Origin: Aurantimonas sp. HBX-1
GTDB lineage: Bacteria > Pseudomonadota > Alphaproteobacteria > Rhizobiales > Rhizobiaceae
NCBI RefSeq assembly: GCF_021391535.1
Contig: NZ_CP090066.1
Location: 2,369,501 to 2,433,500, forward strand
DNA length: 64,000 bases
Reading direction: 5' to 3'
Below, piece after piece: positions 27,509-36,303 of this stretch. A program made the translations under genes and the position numbers. Each line of letters opens with the position of its first letter. Positions within the stretch are counted from its first letter, which is position 1. A model generated the notes under the pieces. That model worked only from the letters and a program-made list of their open reading frames with translations. It had not been told where the DNA came from and did no database searches.

Positions 27509-28368
27509 GCGTCGTGTCCTTCCTTGCGGATGGCATAGCGGCCCGTGATCATCGAACGCATGTTGTTCCAGGGACCCGAGAGGATGACCATGGCGACATG
27601 GACGATGACGAAGAGGACGAGCAGCGATGCGGTGATGAAGTGAAGCGTCCGCGCCGACTGGCGCCCGCCGAAGATGTCGAGAAGGAACGGGAAGGCGGCG
27701 TCCATGCCGGGCGACATGGTCAGGCCCGTCAGGAGCATCAGCGGCAGCAATACGGCGATGACGGCGATGTAGGAGAGCTTCTGCAGCGCGTTGTAGTGCC
27801 GGGCATCGTCGCCCGACGGGAAGCGCAGGCGGGCATGGTTGACGATTTCCCGCCAGAGATGGCGCGGCGCGAGTTCGTGGCGATCCGGCGCCAGGTCACG
27901 GCGGAAATGCCGGCTCAAAAGCCCGTAGGCGAGATAGACGAGGCCGTTGATGAGGAAGGCCCAGGCGAAGAAGAAGTGCCAGCGCCGGCCGGCGGCGAGG
28001 TCCTGGTAGGACGGAATCGTCAGCCACCCCGGGAACGCCCGCGGGGTCAATTCGCCGTCCAGCCTCGAGAGGCCGAGGACCCCCGTCGTGGGCAGCGAGA
28101 CATCGCCGATCTCCACGAAGCCCTCCGGCTCGCCGTTCCGTTCGCGCGCGCCGATCGTGACGAAGGCCGGATCGGCGTCGGCGCCGTACTGGCCCCAGTG
28201 AAGCCGCGGATAGGCGTTGAAGATCTGAAGCCCGCTCAGGAGCAGGAAGCTGAGGCACAGAACGTTCAGCCAGTGCGTCAGCCGCGTGACGACGGTGTGG
28301 CGCCGGGTGAGCACGGTTCTTGCGCGCGGCGCCGTCTGGGAATGTGGCGTATCCGTAGTCATCGGCAT
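27505..28368 (-). CDS. Cytochrome b561/hydrogenase-type membrane cytochrome b
   Basis: A 287-aa inner-membrane dihaem cytochrome b of the Ni/Fe-hydrogenase/thiosulfate-reductase type. Haem-ligand His residues appear in RLTHWLNVLCL, RRWHFFFAWAFL, LQKLSYIAV and RTLHFITASLLVLFVIVHVAM. An unusually long periplasmic loop (about 50-115) separates helices 1 and 2. It is translationally coupled to the molybdo-oxidoreductase and is its likely electron donor. ATG 28368 or the ATG two codons later may be used. Confidence 0.9.
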   Translation of the reverse strand: MPMTTDTPHSQTAPRARTVLTRRHTVVTRLTHWLNVLCLSFLLLSGLQIFNAYPRLHWGQYGADADPAFVTIGARERNGEPEGFVEIGDVSLPTTGVLGLSRLDGELTPRAFPGWLTIPSYQDLAAGRRWHFFFAWAFLINGLVYLAYGLLSRHFRRDLAPDRHELAPRHLWREIVNHARLRFPSGDDARHYNALQKLSYIAVIAVLLPLMLLTGLTMSPGMDAAFPFLLDIFGGRQSARTLHFITASLLVLFVIVHVAMVILSGPWNNMRSMITGRYAIRKEGHDA

Positions 28369-28497
28369 TGTCCCGAATGTTTGATGGATTGATCGACATC
28401 GAGGTGACTGCGACGTCCATCAGACGATGGCAGACCGGGCCAACCCGACGGGTTCTTGACTGGCATCGACGTGACGACCTTATCGGTTTCGGAGTGT

Positions 28498-29391
28498 TTA
28501 CACCGTGAGGTAAAGTCTTCGCAGGCCCCGGCTCAGCGCCGCGCCCATGATCGATTCGTGGCTTTCTTCCGGATAGACATGTGCTTCGACGGAGAAGCTG
28601 CCCCCGACCCACCGACGCAGCAGTTGTTCCATGGCGAACATATCGCCGGGCACGTCGAGGCTTGTCATGGCGGAAGGTAGCAACTGCTTCATTTGATCTG
28701 GCAGTCTCGCAACCTGCGCACCGAAGCGCGCTTTGTTCTCGAGTTCCCCCACACACATATAAACGCGCGCGCCGGGTGCAGGCTTCGTGGCCACGGCCCG
28801 TTCGGCCGAGTGAAGCAACGCGCCGTCGTCCCACCAAAGCGACGGACTGACGGCCAGATAGCGACGAAACCTGTCCGGACGGCGCAGAAGCGCGTCGAGG
28901 ACGAACAGACCTCCGAAGGATTGGCCTGTCAGGGTGACATCGTCGGAATCGATGGGAAGCGCATCGGCCAGCGCGGGAATCAGTTCGTCTTCGAGAAAAG
29001 CAAGAAACGGCTCGCTTCCGCCCGTCGGCATCCTCTCGCTCAGCCCTGTAAGGGCCGGCGTGGCCGCTTCGAAGGCAGGCCAGGTCGTCGGCGTGAGATC
29101 TCGATTGCGCCTCAGAACAAATGGCGGCTTTGCATCGAGGGGATAGCCGATACTGACCGTGAAGAGTGGTGGCAGGTCGAAGCCGATCGAGCAGCTTCGG
29201 ACCGTACTGAGCAAGGAGCCAGCGCTCAGTTCGGCGTCAGTCGCGATCACCACCCCGAAGCGCTCCGACCCGGACGAGACCCGGGCAGGCGTGACGACGA
29301 TGCGAAACACGTCGTCTACATGCTCTGGCTGCACCAGCCATACTTCACTGCCGGAGAAGAGCACGTCTTGCTGCTTGGAGATAATCTTCAC
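28498..29391 (-). CDS. Putative esterase, alpha/beta hydrolase (esterase D/Fes-like)
   Basis: A 297-aa cytoplasmic esterase. The nucleophile elbow TLTGQSFGGLFVLDALL holds Ser158, and the catalytic His is in YPEESHESI near the C-terminus. The fold resembles siderophore and S-formylglutathione esterases. The chosen start is GTG 29391, preceded by GGAG at 6 nt, because the family homology begins at SEVWLV; longer frames to 29427 and 29553 lack ribosome binding sites. It stands alone between unrelated genes. Confidence 0.78.
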   Translation of the reverse strand: MKIISKQQDVLFSGSEVWLVQPEHVDDVFRIVVTPARVSSGSERFGVVIATDAELSAGSLLSTVRSCSIGFDLPPLFTVSIGYPLDAKPPFVLRRNRDLTPTTWPAFEAATPALTGLSERMPTGGSEPFLAFLEDELIPALADALPIDSDDVTLTGQSFGGLFVLDALLRRPDRFRRYLAVSPSLWWDDGALLHSAERAVATKPAPGARVYMCVGELENKARFGAQVARLPDQMKQLLPSAMTSLDVPGDMFAMEQLLRRWVGGSFSVEAHVYPEESHESIMGAALSRGLRRLYLTV

Positions 29392-29616
29392 CTTAAGCTC
29401 CAGATGGTTCTTGCACGACGAAGGCATATTCCAGGAATATGCTGGCCAATGCGTCCGGCGACCAAGGACGAGGGCCCGCGCCGCCCTCGCTGTGAATGCG
29501 GCGCATCCGTTGTCACCAGGCCGGTCCGAAAGTCTTGCCTGTACGATCGGCAAGTAAGGGGCCTGGCATCCACCGGCCTGGCAATGCAGGGCAAACCCGG
29601 CCGGTGGACTTTCGGC

Positions 29617-30240
29617 TCACATCGGCGGGACGACGCCGTTGGCGCCGACGACGACCTGCTGCGCGGCGATGGCGCCGCCGGCATCCTTGTCGCCGGAGAC
29701 GAAGACGGCCGCGCCCGGCTTCAGGTCGGCCTGCGTGGCCGGAGCCAGGGTGACGACGGGCGTGCCATCGGGAACCGCGATCTTCTTCTCCTTGCCGTGG
29801 TAGGTCACGGTCACGGTCCGGCCGTCGACGCCCTTGACGGCGTCCGCGACGGTGGCGTTGGTCATCGTGCTGTCGGGCTTGAGATCCCACCCGAAGCTGC
29901 CCTCCCCGGTGCCCTTCAGCGCCGCCGGGAAGATCAGCACCTCGAGCGCCCCATCGCCGCCGTTCTTGGTCGGCAGCGAAGCGATACCGACGTAGTCGCC
30001 GGGCTTGATGTCGCCGACGGCCGCCTGGGCGACGCTCGAGAGCATCCATCCCTTCGCGAGGTCGATGGTGACGGTCTCGCCTTCGCGAGTCTTCACCGTC
30101 AAGGCATTGCTGTCCGCATCGACGACGGCGCCGCGCACGCGAACCGCCTCTGCGGCAGCGCTCTGGATGAAGGCTGGCAGACCAAGCGGTAGTGCGAGCG
30201 TGGCGATTGCCAGGATCGCGGGCACAGATTTCCGAAACAT
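29617..30240 (-). CDS. Exported protein with two OB-like DUF5666-type repeats
   Basis: A 207-aa protein with signal peptide FRKSVPAILAIATLALPLGL. Two similar beta-rich modules follow (VRVRGAVVDADSNALTVKTREG and the later GRTVTVTYHGKEKKIAVPDG), resembling DUF5666-like small exported domains. AAGGAG precedes ATG 30240. Function unknown; homologues are sometimes labelled metal-ABC-transporter related without evidence. Confidence 0.75.
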   Translation of the reverse strand: MFRKSVPAILAIATLALPLGLPAFIQSAAAEAVRVRGAVVDADSNALTVKTREGETVTIDLAKGWMLSSVAQAAVGDIKPGDYVGIASLPTKNGGDGALEVLIFPAALKGTGEGSFGWDLKPDSTMTNATVADAVKGVDGRTVTVTYHGKEKKIAVPDGTPVVTLAPATQADLKPGAAVFVSGDKDAGGAIAAQQVVVGANGVVPPM

Positions 30241-30341
30241 GACGTCTCCTTAATATCTGTTCGTAGGTGGTTGGTGGGCGCGTAAGGAATGGCTTTCGTG
30301 CGCGCCCCGCGCGAAAGCCAATGCGAAGCCGGCGGCGCTGC

Positions 30342-31217
30342 CTATCCGAGGGCGGTCGCCGGCATTGGCTCGGGAGAAGTGAAGCTCGTGGAGCGCGAGA
30401 GCGCATCCCAGGCGGCCATTTCAGCCTTCATGCTCTCCAGCTTCTGCTCGACCAGAAGCAAGGCATCATCCCCGAGGAACAGCCGAACCGGCGGCTCCGG
30501 AGCATCGATCAACGCAAGCAGCGCCTGGGCGGCCCTGGCCGGATCGCCCGGTTGACTTCCGCTCTTTGCCTGCCGGGCGGCGCGGATCGGATCGATGACC
30601 GCGTCGTAGTCCGGGATGCTGCGGGCAGCACGATCCATGGAACGTCCAGCCCATTCGGTTCGGAACTGGCCCGGAGCAAGGGCCGTCACGCGGATCCCGA
30701 AGCCCGCCACCTCCTTGCCGAGGGCTTCGGATATACCTTCCAGAGCGAACTTGCTGCCGCAATAAAAGGTAATGCCGGGCAGCGTGATGAAGCCGCCCAT
30801 GGACGTGACGTTGACGATGTGGCCGCGGCGCCGCTCGCGCATTCCGGGCAACACCGCCTTCATCATCGCCACCGGGCCGAAGACGTTGGCCGCGAACTGT
30901 CGCTGAAGGTCGTCCATGGAGGACTCCTCCAGCGCGCCCTCTTGGCCATAGCCGGCATTGTTCACCAGCACCTCGACCGGACCGGCCATTCGCTCGGCCT
31001 CGGCAACGGCCGCAGGAACGGCGTCGAAATCGGTGACGTCCAGCAGAATCGGGTGGGCGCGCTCCGGCGCCAGGGCAGCGAAATCCCCGGCGTCGGTTTG
31101 CCGCCGCACCGTGCCGACAACGCTGTGGCCTGCCGCCAGTGCCCCCGCTGCGAAGGCGCGCCCGAGGCCAGAACTGACGCCGGTGATCAGAAAGGTTTTG
31201 CGATCGGCATTTGCCAT
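30342..31217 (-). CDS. Short-chain dehydrogenase/reductase
   Basis: A 291-aa classical SDR: NAD(P) motif TGVSSGLGRAFA near residue 12, NNAGYG, catalytic Ser in NVTSMGG and YCGSK, with Tyr and Lys four apart. GGAG precedes ATG 31217. It is divergent from a TetR regulator across a perfect palindrome, so it is probably that repressor's target. It resembles the SDR at 35431-36261 in overall layout and C-terminal helix. Confidence 0.92.
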   Translation of the reverse strand: MANADRKTFLITGVSSGLGRAFAAGALAAGHSVVGTVRRQTDAGDFAALAPERAHPILLDVTDFDAVPAAVAEAERMAGPVEVLVNNAGYGQEGALEESSMDDLQRQFAANVFGPVAMMKAVLPGMRERRRGHIVNVTSMGGFITLPGITFYCGSKFALEGISEALGKEVAGFGIRVTALAPGQFRTEWAGRSMDRAARSIPDYDAVIDPIRAARQAKSGSQPGDPARAAQALLALIDAPEPPVRLFLGDDALLLVEQKLESMKAEMAAWDALSRSTSFTSPEPMPATALG

Positions 31218-31243
31218 GGTCTAACTCCAGGCTATGACAATAA

Positions 31244-31259
31244 CTATATCATGATATAG
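31244..31259. promoter_or_regulatory. Perfect 16-bp palindrome, TetR operator
   Basis: CTATATCATGATATAG is its own reverse complement. It lies 26 nt from the SDR start and 8 nt from the TetR start in a 50-nt divergent gap, the classical place for a TetR-family dimer to repress both genes. Confidence 0.75.
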
Positions 31260-31267
31260 ATAATTTT

Positions 31268-31888
31268 ATGACCCGTGACAAGACCCGTCCAACCGCTCCC
31301 AATGTCAGAGGCGAACCGCTGCGCCAGAACGTGCTCGATGCCGCGGAACGGCTGCTCCACGAGGGCAAGGCCAACTTCTCGATGCGCGACCTGGCGGCCG
31401 AGGCCGGCGTCAGCTTCGCGACGCCGTTTAATCAGTTCGGCAACAAGGCCGCGCTCATGCACGCACTCGCAGCCCGGCGGATCGAGACGGTGGTGGAGCG
31501 TTTTGCCGAGCGGCAGCCGCCGCCGCTGGCGGCCGACCGCGTGTTGCTGGCCATCGACATTGCCATCGCCGGCATCCTCGAGAAGCCGGAGGTCAACCGC
31601 GTGGTGATGGGGTGGATAGGGACCTCCGGGCCCGCCCCCGGAAACATTCTCGCGCAGTCGAAAGCCTTGTGGGTAATGGCGCTGGGCGACGGGGACGGTC
31701 TACCCGAAGCCTACAGAGAGCGGACGTTGCGGTTCCTGCCGGGGCAACTCGCGTTCGGCTTCCGAGGCGTGCTGTCCTTCTGGACGGCTGGCGAATTGCC
31801 GGACGACGCGCTCGCCATGCAGGCACGAGAGGTTGCCGAGACCTTGCTGCGGGGCCTCACAAACCCCGGCGCCGACTGTCACCCGTGA
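31268..31888 (+). CDS. TetR/AcrR family repressor
   Basis: A 206-aa regulator with an N-terminal HTH (residues 17-65, VLDAAERLL, FSMRDLAAEAGVSFATPFNQFGNKAALMHAL) and a ligand-binding C-terminal domain. There is no Shine-Dalgarno sequence before ATG 31268, and the palindromic operator ends 8 nt upstream. The mRNA may therefore be leaderless or very short-leadered. Divergent from the SDR it probably represses. Confidence 0.88.
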   Translation: MTRDKTRPTAPNVRGEPLRQNVLDAAERLLHEGKANFSMRDLAAEAGVSFATPFNQFGNKAALMHALAARRIETVVERFAERQPPPLAADRVLLAIDIAIAGILEKPEVNRVVMGWIGTSGPAPGNILAQSKALWVMALGDGDGLPEAYRERTLRFLPGQLAFGFRGVLSFWTAGELPDDALAMQAREVAETLLRGLTNPGADCHP

Positions 31889-32104
31889 GCCTATGGCGCT
31901 TTCGGGCGCGTGGAGATTTGCGCCGCCCACAACAGGACGTTTCAGACTATCGGATAAGGGCGCCGGAGTTAGAAGCCACGGTTCACCTCGACCCCACGGC
32001 CATTCAGCGATCTTCGCTGCCCTCCCGCGCTACCCGCGAAAGAGCGGAATGCCGATCCCCGCACCGGCTCGACCTGCGACCCGGATCGAGCCGTTCTCGT
32101 TCGG

Positions 32105-32884
32105 TCAGGCATCGTATCCTGCCGCTCGCAGGATCAACTTCGCCACCTCGTCGGGATGGGAAATCGGCGAAACGTGGCTTGATGCCAACTCGACCGTCGA
32201 AGCGCCCATCCGCTTCGCCATGAAGCGTTGCAGCCCGGGATCGATGACCCGGTCCTCGGCTGACACTGCATAGAAGGAGGGCTTGGACCGCCACGCGGCC
32301 TGACTGACTTTACCCAACGTCAACTCTTTGCGAAAGGGCCACTGCGCCGCGTAAAGCACCCTGGCCTTCTCCGGCGGCAGGTCGGGTGCGAAATCATGCA
32401 GAAAGGCTTCCTCGGTCAGTCGCCCCTCGTCGCCGTCAAACACGATGCCCGCCGCTGCGGGCGCCGCAGGAAACCGCCTGGCAAGCATGGTGTAGTCCTC
32501 GCCGGCATCCGGCGCCCGGGCCGCCACGTAGACCAGCGCGGAGACGTTCGGCGCGCTCCCTGCCTCGGTGACGATCATGCCCGAGAACGAGTGTCCGACG
32601 AGGACGGTCGGCCCCTCCTGGCGGGCGAGGACTCGGCGACACGCATCCACCGCCTCGGGTAGCGTCGTGAGCGGGTTCTGGACCGAGGTCACGTTGAGTC
32701 CGCGGCCTTGCAAGCGGCCGATCACGTCGGCCCAGGATGAGCCGTCAACGAACAGTCCGTGGACGAGGACGACGTTGCGAGCCTTTCCGGGGCGAGATTG
32801 CGCCCCGAGTGCGACCCCGGGCACGAGAGGAGCTGCCAACGCTGCCGCGAGCGTGACCATCACGGTTCGGCGATCGATTTCCAT
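32105..32884 (-). CDS. Secreted alpha/beta hydrolase
   Basis: A 259-aa hydrolase with a Tat-like leader (DRRTVMVTLAAALAAPLVPG). The core has VVLVHGLFVDGSSW (oxyanion HG), nucleophile VGHSFSG (Ser99), and the C-terminal SSHVSPISHPDEV with catalytic His. It belongs to the AB_hydrolase_6/EstA-like group common next to stress and efflux genes. AAGGAG lies 9 nt before ATG 32884. The 216 nt to the TetR gene contain nothing recognisable. Confidence 0.88.
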   Translation of the reverse strand: MEIDRRTVMVTLAAALAAPLVPGVALGAQSRPGKARNVVLVHGLFVDGSSWADVIGRLQGRGLNVTSVQNPLTTLPEAVDACRRVLARQEGPTVLVGHSFSGMIVTEAGSAPNVSALVYVAARAPDAGEDYTMLARRFPAAPAAAGIVFDGDEGRLTEEAFLHDFAPDLPPEKARVLYAAQWPFRKELTLGKVSQAAWRSKPSFYAVSAEDRVIDPGLQRFMAKRMGASTVELASSHVSPISHPDEVAKLILRAAGYDA

Positions 32885-32969
32885 GTTCCAATGCTCCTTC
32901 GAAGTGGAAGGGACTTCGTCTGGCGACATTCGCTTGCGGGCGGCCCACGCGACGCGGCAGCCGCCGTGA

Positions 32970-33269
32970 TCAGAGCGGGGTACCGATGCTGCGCGACACC
33001 GTGGCGTCGGTGAAGCGGGGGACATCCGCCATCACCGCCTCGGTTTCCGCGGATGCGAGCGCGGCATGGACCGCGGCCTCATCGCGAAACCTGTAGATCC
33101 CCACGGAGACATCCTCTGCATCCGCGTCGCGGGGAAAGAAGGCGGCAGCGCTTTCCAGTCCGTGCCGCTGCCAGCACGCGAGCGCCAGCGGTAGATGAAC
33201 GTCGACATAGTGGTCGCGATCGAAATAAGTGCCGCCGCTGCATGTCACGATCAGTGTTGCGTGTGCCAT
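32970..33269 (-). CDS. EthD family protein
   Basis: A 99-aa ferredoxin-like dimeric alpha/beta-barrel protein of the EthD family (YFDRDHYVDVHLPLA resembles the family's DHY--VH signature). Named for the ether-degradation gene, but the function of most members is unknown. It is divergent from a LysR regulator and 85 nt upstream of the secreted hydrolase, possibly co-transcribed with it. Confidence 0.85.
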   Translation of the reverse strand: MAHATLIVTCSGGTYFDRDHYVDVHLPLALACWQRHGLESAAAFFPRDADAEDVSVGIYRFRDEAAVHAALASAETEAVMADVPRFTDATVSRSIGTPL

Positions 33270-33313
33270 GGACCAGCATTTGGCCGGTTCAGCGTTGATA
33301 GTAAACTTACAGA

Positions 33314-33323
33314 AACGTACGTT
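33314..33323. promoter_or_regulatory. 10-bp palindrome in EthD/LysR divergent region
   Basis: AACGTACGTT is a perfect palindrome in the 92-nt gap between the EthD gene and the LysR gene. It could be part of a LysR or other dimer site; length alone is weak evidence. Confidence 0.3.
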
Positions 33324-33361
33324 GCTTGTTCATTTATGTCAGTATTGGATGGATGGGGCCG

Positions 33362-34222
33362 ATGGATTGGAGCGATGTCCGCATTTTCCTCGCCGTGGCG
33401 CGGACGGGATCACTGGGGGCCGCTGCCCGGGCGCTGCGGTTGAGCCATCCGACGATCGGCAGGCGCGTACGCGCCCTGGAAGAGGCGACCGGCCAGACCT
33501 TGTTCCAACGAACCGCCGATGGCTTCATTCTGACGGAGGAGGGGAATGCTATTCTAGCGCTCGCCGAGCAGATGGAGGAAAGCGCGCTGGCCATGGAGAG
33601 GCGGCTGGCGGGGCAGGAACAGAACCTGCAGGGGAGCCTGCGCATCTCCTCCGCTGATTGGTTTGGGGCCTACGTCCTGCCTCCGATCCTCGCCGACTAT
33701 ACCCGAGCCTATCCGAACGTAGACATCGAAGTTCTGACGGGAACCCGTCTGTTCAGCCTGGCGCACCGCGAGGCCGACATCGCCTTCCGGATCGTGCCCT
33801 TCAACAATGCGGACGTCGTGCAGCGAAAGCTCGTCCACCTCGACTATGGCGTGTACGTCGCTTTGGGCGCCGCGGACCCGATCTACCGGGATGGAGCTGG
33901 GTTTCGCCTCATCACCCACGACACCTCGACCGGGCAGTTCCCCGACATCGACTGGCTCATGGAAGCCTTCCCGAACGCCCAGCCGCTGATGCGGTCGAAC
34001 AATCGCAACGTGCAAGGGCATATGTCCAAGCAAGGCATCGGCATTGCCGTCCTGCCGCAGGTCGTCGGCGATCAGATCATCGGCCTGCGCCGACTTGAAC
34101 TGCCCGAGAAGCCGCCGGGCCGCGATATCTGGATGGGCTACCATCGGGATCTGAAGCACCTCCAGCGCTTGCGAGCCTTCATCACGACCGTGACGGATCA
34201 CATCTCTCGTATGCAAGCCTGA
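33362..34222 (+). CDS. LysR family regulator
   Basis: A 286-aa LysR regulator: HTH from MDWSDVRIFLAVARTGSLGAA, effector domain from about residue 90. The MDW start (33362) is the usual beginning of this subgroup; in-frame codons at 33326 and 33353 are less likely. Divergent from the EthD gene, which with the downstream hydrolase is the likely target. Confidence 0.9.
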   Translation: MDWSDVRIFLAVARTGSLGAAARALRLSHPTIGRRVRALEEATGQTLFQRTADGFILTEEGNAILALAEQMEESALAMERRLAGQEQNLQGSLRISSADWFGAYVLPPILADYTRAYPNVDIEVLTGTRLFSLAHREADIAFRIVPFNNADVVQRKLVHLDYGVYVALGAADPIYRDGAGFRLITHDTSTGQFPDIDWLMEAFPNAQPLMRSNNRNVQGHMSKQGIGIAVLPQVVGDQIIGLRRLELPEKPPGRDIWMGYHRDLKHLQRLRAFITTVTDHISRMQA

Positions 34223-34534
34223 CTCTGTCTGGGAGACCGCCCTGATCCATTCCCGATCCCTGGCTCGGCGCCTGGTTCCGGGCGCCGGACGTGACAGCTT
34301 CCGAGACCACGGCAATGGCAACGGGTTCGTCGACGCTAAAGGCAAGCTGGGTCTGAGGTGATGGCCAATGGATGGAGGACTCCTTCGCCGTCGTGCGCGA
34401 AAAGCTCTTCCCAGACGTCGTCGAGCTCCGAACAGATCTGACCGCGTGATGTGCGGAATCGTCAGTACTCGCAACGAAAATGTACGCCTACTTCGCCGTA
34501 TCGAATGATCCTCGGCGTTCGATCGGAGAAGAAG
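34223..34534. other. Intergenic region after LysR
   Basis: 312 nt without a supported gene. It contains a hairpin listed separately and a 25-codon open frame (34372-34449, beginning MEDSFAVVREKLFPDVV) of unknown meaning, possibly a gene remnant. Confidence 0.45.
34266..34287 (+). terminator. Hairpin downstream of LysR
   Basis: CGGCGCC-N8-GGCGCCG, a 7-bp perfect stem 44 nt after the LysR stop. No T-tract follows, so an intrinsic terminator is only possible. Confidence 0.35.
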
Positions 34535-35434
34535 ATGCACATTGGTTTCATCGGGCTAGGCAGCATGGGAAGGGCCTTGGCCCGCAACCTCATCAAGGCC
34601 GGCCACGATGTCAGCGCGTGGAACCGCTCGGCGTTGGAGCCGGAGGCAGCACATGGGATTACGATCGTCGACGGGCCCGAAGAAGCCTTTCAGGCGGAAG
34701 TGGTCTTCACGATGCTGTCGGACGACGCTGCGATCCGGGGGGTGGTGCTCGAGGGCGCGCTCCTCGATGGCGCACGCGCCGGGCTGATCCATGTGGTCAC
34801 CTCCACCATCTCTATCGCCTTCGCAGAAGAGCTCGCGGCGCGGCATGACGAGGCCGGCATCGGCTTCGTGTCGGCGCCGGTCCTGGGGCGACCGGATGTC
34901 GCCGCCAGGGGTGAGCTGAACGTGCTGGTCGGCGGCAAGGCGGACGCCGTCGCAGCCGTCGAACCGTTGCTCGCCGTGCTCGGCAGGAAGGTCTGGCAGC
35001 TCGGCGAGATCCCGGCTCAGGCAAATGCGGCCAAAATCGCGGCCAACATGATGATCGCCATGGCGATCGAGGCCATGGCGGAAGGCGTCGTACTGACCGA
35101 GAGCGTCGGCCTTGGACGCGCGCGATTCTTCGAGATGATCCTGGGGACGCTCTTCGCCGGGCGCGCCTATGAAAGCTATAGCGCGCAGATCACCGAAGGG
35201 GCGTTCCAGCCAGGCTTCAAGGCCAGGCTCGGGCTCAAGGACCTGCGACTGGCGACCGAGGCAGGCAGCGCGACGGGACGCAGCCTGCCGATGCTCGACG
35301 CGGTGCGGGAGCGATTGAGCGAGGCCGTCTCGGCTGGGCTCGGCGAGCGGGACTGGTCGGTCATGGCCGACGTCACAATGAGCGGCGGCGACCCTTCGCC
35401 GATACCCGCGGCCACAAAGGAGAAGCACCCATGA
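34535..35434 (+). CDS. 3-hydroxyisobutyrate-dehydrogenase-like NAD(P)-dependent oxidoreductase
   Basis: A 299-aa beta-hydroxyacid dehydrogenase/imine-reductase-like protein. Rossmann motif IGFIGLGSMGRALARNL at the N-terminus, substrate motif region FVSAPVLGRPD near 115, and NAAKIAANMMI holding the conserved Lys near 170. GGAGAAGAAG precedes ATG 34535. It heads an operon with an SDR (4-nt overlap), an alpha/beta hydrolase and a VOC protein. Confidence 0.9.
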   Translation: MHIGFIGLGSMGRALARNLIKAGHDVSAWNRSALEPEAAHGITIVDGPEEAFQAEVVFTMLSDDAAIRGVVLEGALLDGARAGLIHVVTSTISIAFAEELAARHDEAGIGFVSAPVLGRPDVAARGELNVLVGGKADAVAAVEPLLAVLGRKVWQLGEIPAQANAAKIAANMMIAMAIEAMAEGVVLTESVGLGRARFFEMILGTLFAGRAYESYSAQITEGAFQPGFKARLGLKDLRLATEAGSATGRSLPMLDAVRERLSEAVSAGLGERDWSVMADVTMSGGDPSPIPAATKEKHP

Positions 35435-36261
35435 AGACCTGGCTCATCACCGGCTGTTCGAGCGGCTTCGGCCAGCGCCTGGCGATCGCCGCCGCGGATC
35501 GTGGCGACCAGGTCGTCGCGACGGCACGCGATCCCCGGTCCATCGAGGACATGGCCGCAGCCTATGGCGGCCGCATGATCGCGCTGCCGCTGGACGTGAC
35601 CGATGCCGCGTCTGCGGCTTCGGCCGTCGCAGGCGCCGAGGCGGCGTTCGGCGGGTTGGACATCCTCGTCAACAACGCCGGCTATGGCCTGTATGGCGCG
35701 GTCGAGGAAGGGGCGCCCGACGAGTATCGCCCGATGTTCGACGTGAACGTTTTCGGCCTGATCGAAACGACAAAGGCGGCCCTCCCCGCTCTGCGAAGCC
35801 GCGGCGGGACGATCGTCAATTTCTCGTCCGGTGCGGGCATCGCCGGCGGCGGTGGCAGCGGCTATTATAACGCCGCGAAATTCGCGGTCGAAGGCGTGTC
35901 GGAAGCCCTTGCGGACGAGCTCCAGCCGTTCGGCATCCGCGTGATCATCGTCGAACCCGGCCCTTTCCGCACCGAATTCCTCGGCCGGTCGATCACCATG
36001 GCGGCGAGGCAGATGCCCGAATATGCCGCGAGCTCCGGCAAGCGGCGACGCTACCGCGAAACCAACGACGGCAGCCAGGCCGGCGATCCCGACAAGGCGG
36101 TCGCCGTGATCCTGCAAGCGGTCGACGCTGATGAGCCGCCGCTGCATCTGCCGCTCGGCCCCGTGGCTTACGCGATCGCCGAACGAAAGCTTGCGGCGTT
36201 CAAGGCAGACATGGACGCGTGGCGCGATATCGCGATCGACACGGATTTTGATCCGGCATGA
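35431..36261 (+). CDS. Short-chain dehydrogenase/reductase
   Basis: A 276-aa classical SDR: TGCSSGFGQRLA cofactor loop, NNAGYG, catalytic Ser in NFSSGAG and YYNAAK with Tyr/Lys. AAGGAG precedes ATG 35431, and the start overlaps the preceding dehydrogenase by 4 nt. Probably acts with it on successive alcohol/carbonyl steps. Confidence 0.92.
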   Translation: MKTWLITGCSSGFGQRLAIAAADRGDQVVATARDPRSIEDMAAAYGGRMIALPLDVTDAASAASAVAGAEAAFGGLDILVNNAGYGLYGAVEEGAPDEYRPMFDVNVFGLIETTKAALPALRSRGGTIVNFSSGAGIAGGGGSGYYNAAKFAVEGVSEALADELQPFGIRVIIVEPGPFRTEFLGRSITMAARQMPEYAASSGKRRRYRETNDGSQAGDPDKAVAVILQAVDADEPPLHLPLGPVAYAIAERKLAAFKADMDAWRDIAIDTDFDPA

Positions 36262-36303
36262 AGGCCGACCTTCGCCCGCATTCCCCTGTTCCGGAGCAAA
36301 ATC

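Noticed and set aside
34372..34449. 25-codon frame considered as a small protein gene
   Set aside because: No ribosome binding site and no recognisable family; kept only as a note in the intergenic entry.
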